9,635 nucleotides of DNA from Deltaproteobacteria bacterium RIFCSPLOWO2_02_FULL_57_26 (GTDB lineage Bacteria; Desulfobacterota; Binatia; UBA9968). Shown one piece after another: positions 6,586 through 9,635 of the stretch. The translations under genes and the position numbers were made by a program. Under the pieces are notes generated by a model, which ran no database searches, was not told the DNA's origin, and saw only the letters and a list, made by a program, of their open reading frames with translations. Numbering within the stretch: the stretch's first letter is position 1; the number at the start of each line of letters is the position of its first letter. Location: NCBI GenBank assembly GCA_001798455.1, contig MGSI01000052.1, positions 1 through 9,635 on the forward strand. The letters run 5' to 3'.

Positions 6586-6876
6586 TTAAGGGATCTCTGC
6601 AATGTCGTCTGATGAAGGAATCGCTTTGTTTTCTTGCCAGCGGTCCAAGACAAGCTTCGCGGCACCTTCAACCTGGGAAAACTCCCGTTCCATATCGTCC
6701 GGCTCTCCGGTTGAAGTGTTTATCGAATAAAATCCGCCGATGACTGCCGTGTCTTTAGGTTGCTGAGGCTTGGCCGTTCCTCCTTCTTTTTCGTAAACCC
6801 AGAGGGCGTTACGTCCCTTCGGAAGGAAGTAACGCAAATAAAATTGAGGAACATAGTGATGACGCTTTGCTGGCAT
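6586..6876 (-). pseudogene. DUF4238 family protein, 3' truncated
   Basis: The start MPAKRHHYVPQFYLRYF, then LWVYEKEG (24-31) and the FSQVEGAAKLVLDRW segment (65-79), are hallmark N-terminal features of DUF4238, a family of unknown biochemical role. Members usually run to some 250-300 residues; this one stops after 96, at SSDDIAEIP, in the middle of what should be a helix. The stop codon lies right at the border of the possible insertion-sequence end, so I read it as the surviving 5' part of a broken gene. It keeps an intact ATG, an open frame and a promoter-like sequence, so a short product could still be made. By eye the base composition is less GC-rich than in the gcv operon. Confidence 0.7.
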
Positions 6877-6909
6877 ACAAACCCTGGCTGCTATTCTCGG
6901 TTAGTTCCG

Positions 6910-6918
6910 ATTATATCA
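6910..6918 (-). promoter_or_regulatory. Extended -10 promoter for the DUF4238 gene
   Basis: The minus strand reads TGATATAAT, a perfect TATAAT (6910-6915) with the TGn extension (6916-6918), 34 bp upstream of the DUF4238 ATG. No good -35 exists at 17-18 bp (only TGTAAG-like), which extended -10 promoters tolerate. The stretch 6919-7036 between here and the nuclease gene shows nothing else recognisable. Confidence 0.4.
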
Positions 6919-7036
6919 CGGACAGGAAAAATCCTTACAGGAGGAGTCGGAAGGCGCTCAGAGGGTCCAGGATCGGGCAGAACAACCTAAACAACCCTTG
7001 CTGACCTAAGTGCGCCTCATCTTTCCCCATTCCTAC

Positions 7037-7759
7037 TCAGCTACTAGACTGCGCACTAATTAGATCCACGAGGCCGTCAAGTTTCCGGCAGTCTTTGCAG
7101 CCAGCACGGCCGCGCGGTGGAGTAGACGAGTCAAGCAACTCGCGGACACGCTTGAGAAGCGGCGGAATGGTTGTTGCGTCAACGCTGATAGGCAGGACAT
7201 GCGCGGAAAATCTCATGATAAAGCCATCTTGCCGGTGAATCCCGTCCGTTGCCGCGGTACTCCGGTCTGTGTCAGGTTCCGTATAGATCAGAGCCAGGCG
7301 CGAAACGCGTCCGAACCCTGATGCCTCCGCAATCACGGCGTAAGCGTTGAGCTGGGTCCGATACACCGGAAGGAGCCTATCCTGTGCTTGTGTGAACTTC
7401 GCCGTCTTGTAGTCGCCAATCAAAAGCGAGCCATCGCTCAATTTGAACAGCGCATCCGGCGCACCGGTTAGTAAGATGTTTGTGGAGGCATCCACGGTCG
7501 AGAACTTTGTGTAATGCGGAGGCTCTATATAGCCGATAACATCACCAAGGTCTGAGAGCCATGGCGGCGGGCTTCCGTGGCGATCGAACCATGTGTGAAC
7601 TGTGTTCTTGCTGTAAGAATCGATGGAGCTAAAGATTCCAGGAAAGATCTGAAACGGTAGCCCCGCAGGGGCTTTCCGTTGAATCCAGAAGCAACGCGCG
7701 CAGAAGTCAGTAAGGGCAACAGCGCCGAGATCTTTGCCCGAGATCCGTAACTGTTCCAT
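7037..7759 (-). CDS. PD-(D/E)XK (RecB/Cas4-like) nuclease family protein with two CxxC pairs
   Basis: The 240-residue protein has a PD-(D/E)XK nuclease core: GAPD at 99-102 (metal-binding D102), LLIGDYKTAK at 112-121 (D116 and K118 of the D-x-K motif), and the RecB-type motif Q136-LNA-Y140. Flanking the core are two Cys pairs, C20/C23 in DFCARCFW and C221/C224 in GCKDC, an arrangement suggesting a metal or Fe-S clamp joining the N and C termini as in Cas4/AddB-type nucleases. The family cuts or processes DNA, with roles in repair, restriction and CRISPR adaptation. No cas genes or helicase are nearby. The ATG at 7759 precedes a conserved-looking N terminus (RISGKDLGAVALTDFC), but there is no Shine-Dalgarno at proper distance. 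A 32-codon ORF ends 15 nt upstream in the same frame, so translation may depend on it. Substrate unknown. Confidence 0.75.
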   Translation of the reverse strand: MEQLRISGKDLGAVALTDFCARCFWIQRKAPAGLPFQIFPGIFSSIDSYSKNTVHTWFDRHGSPPPWLSDLGDVIGYIEPPHYTKFSTVDASTNILLTGAPDALFKLSDGSLLIGDYKTAKFTQAQDRLLPVYRTQLNAYAVIAEASGFGRVSRLALIYTEPDTDRSTAATDGIHRQDGFIMRFSAHVLPISVDATTIPPLLKRVRELLDSSTPPRGRAGCKDCRKLDGLVDLISAQSSS

Positions 7760-7774
7760 GGGCTTTAGCCGAGC

Positions 7775-7873
7775 CTATTCCTCACGGGCTTGCATGCCGT
7801 CGGGGTGCGGCATCAAGATCTCGACCAACTTTCGCAGAAACTCACCAGTTCGCCGCCGTGTTACTTCGGCCAT
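7775..7873 (-). CDS. 32-codon ORF resembling the N terminus of Mrr-type restriction proteins; possible remnant or leader
   Basis: The ATG at 7873 has a ribosome site (AAGGA, eight bases upstream) and lies behind a good promoter. The peptide opens MAEVTRRRTGEFLRKLVEIL and continues MPHPDGMQAREE before an amber TAG at 7775-7777. From memory, this pattern of a basic, helical start then HPxGxxAxE resembles the first helices of the winged-helix N-terminal domain of Mrr-like restriction endonucleases. The following codons (ARLKP) stay in frame and lead directly into the ATG of the PD-(D/E)XK nuclease. It is therefore either the broken 5' end of a larger gene, a short leader coupling translation of the nuclease, or an N-terminal domain separated by a nonsense mutation. 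It is a genuine-looking translated segment, but its function is not established. Confidence 0.5.
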   Translation of the reverse strand: MAEVTRRRTGEFLRKLVEILMPHPDGMQAREE

Positions 7874-7953
7874 AACTCACATCCTTTTCGAAGGAGGTTC
7901 GATCCGACCTAAGCAAAAAGTAAAACCATTAGGAATATCAGCTAGTTGTCAAG

Positions 7954-7982
7954 AATATATCAAGGTTTTGATTGGTTAACAA
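7954..7982 (-). promoter_or_regulatory. Promoter for the small ORF and nuclease genes
   Basis: On the minus strand TTGTTA (7977-7982) and TATATT (7954-7959) are exactly 17 bp apart. The -10 carries a TGn extension (TGA, 7960-7962), making this one of the best promoter matches in the window. It sits about 80 bp upstream of the 7873 ATG in clearly AT-rich DNA between the antitoxin stop (8013) and the ORF. A perfect TTGACA (7947-7952) just downstream lacks a matching -10. Expression of the nuclease thus appears independent of the toxin-antitoxin pair. Confidence 0.5.
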
Positions 7983-8012
7983 AAGGCCATAGCAGGCTGC
8001 TCGACAGGAGGT

Positions 8013-8258
8013 TCAAGCATAGTCCACGACGGGCACCTCCATAACCTGTGCCCTAGGCCATTTTTTGTGGCCTTCGAGGAGCTTTGAGATACGTCTCCCA
8101 ACTTCCGCCCGGACCACCTTGGCGCCGCACTGAGGACAAACCCCGGCGGGGACATGGTCGATGACTACGAGCTTGCCACGTACCCAAAAATCCTGCTTGA
8201 TTCGCTTCTCTATTAGCTTAGCATCGCAGATCTCGCACTCGCCGTAATTGTATTTCAT
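8013..8258 (-). CDS. YgiT-type zinc-finger protein, probable antitoxin
   Basis: The 81-residue protein begins MKYNYGECEICDAKL and has two Cys pairs, C8/C11 and C41/C44 (CPQCGAKV), spaced as in the zinc-binding N-terminal domain of MqsA/YgiT antitoxins, with the usual VPAGVCPQCG run. The part after residue 50 (GRRISKLLEG) is short, with no helix-turn-helix DNA-binding domain like that of full-length MqsA, so it is the short YgiT-finger type. It lies 12 nt downstream of the DUF4258 gene, whose stop codon overlaps its Shine-Dalgarno (AGGAGG, 8267-8272), so the two are translated together. Such pairs are widely annotated as type II toxin-antitoxin modules with the toxin first. The role follows from family and context and is not demonstrated by sequence. 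Confidence 0.75.
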   Translation of the reverse strand: MKYNYGECEICDAKLIEKRIKQDFWVRGKLVVIDHVPAGVCPQCGAKVVRAEVGRRISKLLEGHKKWPRAQVMEVPVVDYA

Positions 8259-8270
8259 AGAGGCGGCCTC

Positions 8271-8558
8271 CTAGGCTAATCGATCAACCGCGTAGGTGGT
8301 AATCAGGAGCAGCTTCCCTGTGCTCTTTATCCGACAGACCACGGCGATCTCCCTATCGTCGGATGCCCTGCCTACCACCTCGTATCGTGTTCCCCTCGGA
8401 TCACGAGTGAATTTCCTTCGGATTCTACCACGTCGAATCGCCATTTCAATGTCGGAAAAAATCAATCCGTCCTCGGCCATCTGCTCAAAGAAGTGTGGGA
8501 TTACGAACTCATAGTCGCCATCCCTTATCTTCTTGCGGAGTCGCGCGATGAGTGTCAA
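8271..8558 (-). CDS. DUF4258 domain protein, probable toxin
   Basis: The 95-residue protein follows the DUF4258 pattern: a helix with a conserved His (H22 in VIPHFFEQM), a DGLIFSDIEMAIRRGRI segment (30-46), then strands TRYEVVGRA (57-65), REIAVVCRI (69-77) and LLLITTYAV (83-91). The fold is thought to be related to small RNase-type toxins of the RelE/MqsR kind, and the gene sits immediately before a YgiT-finger gene, the order seen in mqsRA. The start is TTG at 8558, supported by GGGAGAG (8563-8569) four bases upstream; no ATG is available before the conserved region. TATACA on the minus strand (8581-8586 region) could be a -10, but I see no convincing -35. Target and toxicity are inferred. 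Confidence 0.7.
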   Translation of the reverse strand: MTLIARLRKKIRDGDYEFVIPHFFEQMAEDGLIFSDIEMAIRRGRIRRKFTRDPRGTRYEVVGRASDDREIAVVCRIKSTGKLLLITTYAVDRLA

Positions 8559-8626
8559 TCAACTCTCCCAACCCGGTCACTGTATAAGGCCCTATCGATG
8601 AAAGCTCTACGGGGCCGCGTCTGAAA

Positions 8627-8800
8627 GCTGTTGAAAAATCCTGTCTTCAGGCCGGTCAAAAAGGTCTCAGATGCGAGGCGCGCGAGGAACCCGTGAGCGG
8701 AGGCCTACCTTAGTCAGCACGTTGGAGCGAACGGCCCGGAGCGCAACCATCGCAACGCCTGCCATTGGCAGGCTATGGCAGACGGGCCTTTTTCAGCGGC
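8627..8800. repeat. 174 bp intergenic repeat-like element with imperfect inverted ends
   Basis: The left end GCTGTTGAAAAA (8627-8638) and the right end TTTTTCAGCGGC (8789-8800) are inverted repeats matching at 10 of 12 positions. Inside are a second CAAAAAGG block near 8657, a GC-rich middle with AGGCGCGCGAGGAACC and GAGCGGAGGCCTACC, and a perfect hairpin GCCTGC/GCAGGC with a five-base loop (8757-8773). There is no credible ORF in it. I recognise this type of sequence (TTGAAAAA ... GGGCCTTTTTCAGCGGC ends) as resembling dispersed intergenic repeats in several environmental genomes, from memory only. It fills the space between the ACT gene end (8811) and the toxin gene start (8558) and may terminate ACT transcription. 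Confidence 0.55.
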
Positions 8801-8810
8801 CTCGACTGCC

Positions 8811-9239
8811 TTACTTCAGGGCCTTCCTTAATAACTTGATCGCATTGGCCGCGTCGTCGGCGCTGTCAAAAGCAAAATACGCCACGCTCTTTCGGCCAAG
8901 GGCGGCTGCGGAAAGGCCGCGCAAATTGATGCCGGCATCGGCGAGCGCGCGGGTCATCTTAGTGCCCAGTCCCGGCCGGTCCGGCCCCTCTACGCGCAGG
9001 GAATGCAGGCTGTCCGTCGTGCCAAGGCCGGCGTCGATTGCGGCACGCGTTTGTTTAGCTCCCCTGACCGGGGTCAGGAAAACAACCCCTTTGCCGGGCT
9101 TGTCAGGAGCGCGTCGGGAGATGATAAACTCGAGGCTCGCTCCGGCCTTCGCCAAAGCCTCCAACTTTTCAGCCAGTCCGCCCGGGCGGTCCTCGATCTC
9201 CGCCGCCCACACGTCTATTTTACGAATAGAATACGGCAT
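8811..9239 (-). CDS. Tandem ACT-domain protein, probable amino-acid-sensing regulator
   Basis: The 142-residue protein is two ACT domains and nothing else. The first spans about 6-65 with EDRPGGLAEKLEALAKAGAS (16-35); the second spans about 78-141 with PDRPGLGTKMTRALADAGIN (86-105) and ALGRKSVAYFAFDS. The D-R-P-G loops are the ligand-binding turns of the fold, which usually binds amino acids at dimer interfaces. No catalytic or DNA-binding domain is attached, so it most likely acts by binding a ligand or a partner protein; which one is unknown. The ATG at 9239 is fixed by a strong AAGGAGGT (9246-9253) six bases upstream. It is divergent from a cysteine-synthase-family gene, which could hint at a sulphur amino acid link, a context inference only. 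Confidence 0.85.
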   Translation of the reverse strand: MPYSIRKIDVWAAEIEDRPGGLAEKLEALAKAGASLEFIISRRAPDKPGKGVVFLTPVRGAKQTRAAIDAGLGTTDSLHSLRVEGPDRPGLGTKMTRALADAGINLRGLSAAALGRKSVAYFAFDSADDAANAIKLLRKALK

Positions 9240-9264
9240 GGTCGCACCTCCTTATTCGGGCCAT

Positions 9265-9356
9265 CTTTTCCCGTGAATTCTAGGCGATCTGCGGGAGAGT
9301 TTACAAGGGAAAAACGGGACAGGATAAAACAATGATAAATCTTCTTCCGTGAATTC
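9265..9356. repeat. Direct repeat pair with CCGTGAATTC core in the divergent intergenic region
   Basis: Bases 9265-9280 and 9341-9356 match at 14 of 16 positions, with a perfect 10-base core CCGTGAATTC (9271-9280, 9347-9356). The copies are 76 bp apart, close to seven helical turns, so they would face the same side of the DNA. The first copy overlaps the likely -10 of the ACT gene. This fits a shared operator controlling the divergent pair, but it could equally be a small duplication. Confidence 0.4.
9277..9306 (-). promoter_or_regulatory. Candidate promoter of the ACT-domain gene
   Basis: On the minus strand TTGTAA (9301-9306) and TAGAAT (9277-9282) are 18 bp apart, matching the consensus at 4/6 and 5/6, with the -10 ending 37 bp before the ATG. 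The -10 shares bases with the first CCGTGAATTC repeat. No equally good promoter is seen for the plus-strand gene at 9512; TTTACA at 9463-9468 lacks a clear -10. The rest of 9307-9498 shows nothing else recognisable. Confidence 0.3.
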
Positions 9357-9511
9357 ACCTCAGGTTGACGCAATCACCTGGCATCCTGCAGTTGTTTTAT
9401 AGAAGATTTATGCGGGGCGGGAGCGGCCGAGGGTTTCGGCTTTGAAAAAGTCATGTCTATCGTTTACATTGTTTCTACGCGGGTCACGAGATCTATTAGA
9501 GAGGTTTTTCA

Positions 9512-9635
9512 ATGAGGACGGTCGGCCATTCTCCGCTGGTACAGATCGACGGAATCTTCGCAAAGCTCGAGTGCACGAATCCGTGCGGCAGCATCAAGGA
9601 CAGGATCGCTCTTTACATCCTTGAGGAGAGCGAGA
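9512..9635 (+). CDS. N terminus of a cysteine synthase-family PLP enzyme, 3' truncated by the window
   Basis: Forty-one codons are visible. The product opens with GHSPLVQIDG and then FAKLECTNPCGSIKDRIA, the signature of fold-type II PLP enzymes of the cysteine synthase / cystathionine beta-synthase group. The lysine of SIKDR (residue 29) is the PLP Schiff-base residue. The family makes cysteine from O-acetyl- or O-phosphoserine and a sulphur donor, or does related beta-replacement reactions. Canonical CysK has some ten or more extra residues before this point, so this is a short-start version. ATG at 9512 is set by GAGAGG (9499-9504) seven bases upstream. NPCG where most members have NPTG or NPSG is a small oddity. 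The exact substrate cannot be assigned from the fragment. Confidence 0.85.
   Translation, partial: MRTVGHSPLVQIDGIFAKLECTNPCGSIKDRIALYILEESE

Noticed and set aside
7947..7952. Perfect TTGACA on the minus strand as an additional -35
   Set aside because: At 16-18 bp spacing the downstream hexamers are AATGGT, ATGGTT or TGGTTT, which are poor -10 matches. The promoter just upstream (7954-7982) is much better.
7734..7979. 81-codon plus-strand ORF opposite the short ORF and its promoter
   Set aside because: It runs through a strong minus-strand promoter and has no ribosome site or recognisable motif.
8671..9276. 201-codon plus-strand ORF opposite the ACT gene and repeat
   Set aside because: It is an antisense shadow of a certain ACT-domain gene and starts within a non-coding repeat.
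9442..9624. 60-codon plus-strand ORF overlapping the start of the cysteine-synthase-family gene
   Set aside because: It is out of frame with the clear SIKDR motif and has no supporting features.

Overview
The window reads as a chromosomal segment of a diderm, GC-rich, uncultivated-type bacterium. A TonB-like protein implies an outer membrane. The one-carbon genes are compact and GC-rich. Glycine decarboxylase P is split into PA and PB subunits, and several starts are GTG or TTG. The intergenic heptamer arrays and a 174 bp repeat resemble, from memory only, repeats seen in Methylomirabilota/Rokubacteria and deltaproteobacterial genomes, so no firm taxonomic call is made.

Layout. Bases 1-85 are the last codons of a diguanylate cyclase (GGDEF) gene. 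After a 230 bp gap with a good sigma70-type promoter comes a tightly packed plus-strand operon, folD-gcvT-gcvH-gcvPA-gcvPB (316-5601). Junctions are 10 nt, a 14 nt overlap, 9 nt and a 26 nt overlap. Together these make the T, H and P components of the glycine cleavage system plus the folate enzyme that handles its methylene-THF product; the L protein is not in the window. The operon ends in an inverted pair of heptanucleotide repeat arrays, a candidate terminator shared with a convergent tonB-like gene (5662-6477, minus).

From about 6480 to 8800 the character changes to an accessory patch, all on the minus strand. It holds a possible insertion-sequence end, a DUF4238 gene cut off after 96 codons exactly at that end, and a compact PD-(D/E)XK nuclease with two CxxC pairs. 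Just upstream of the nuclease, in the same frame and separated by one amber codon, is a 32-codon ORF resembling the start of Mrr-type restriction proteins. Further upstream are a DUF4258 / YgiT-zinc-finger pair that looks like a toxin-antitoxin module and a 174 bp repeat with imperfect inverted ends. The patch is bordered on the far side by a tandem ACT-domain regulator (8811-9239, minus) and the first 41 codons of a divergent cysteine-synthase-family gene (9512 to the window end).

The core genes work together in C1/serine-glycine metabolism: glycine is decarboxylated by PA/PB, its aminomethyl group is carried by lipoyl-GcvH, transferred to THF by GcvT, and the methylene-THF is interconverted to formyl-THF by FolD, or the whole set runs in reverse for glycine synthesis. 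The accessory patch carries stress/defence-type genes with signs of decay and repeat insertion. No complete new system is proven. The best leads are the amber-interrupted nuclease locus, the 174 bp repeat, and the paired heptamer arrays.
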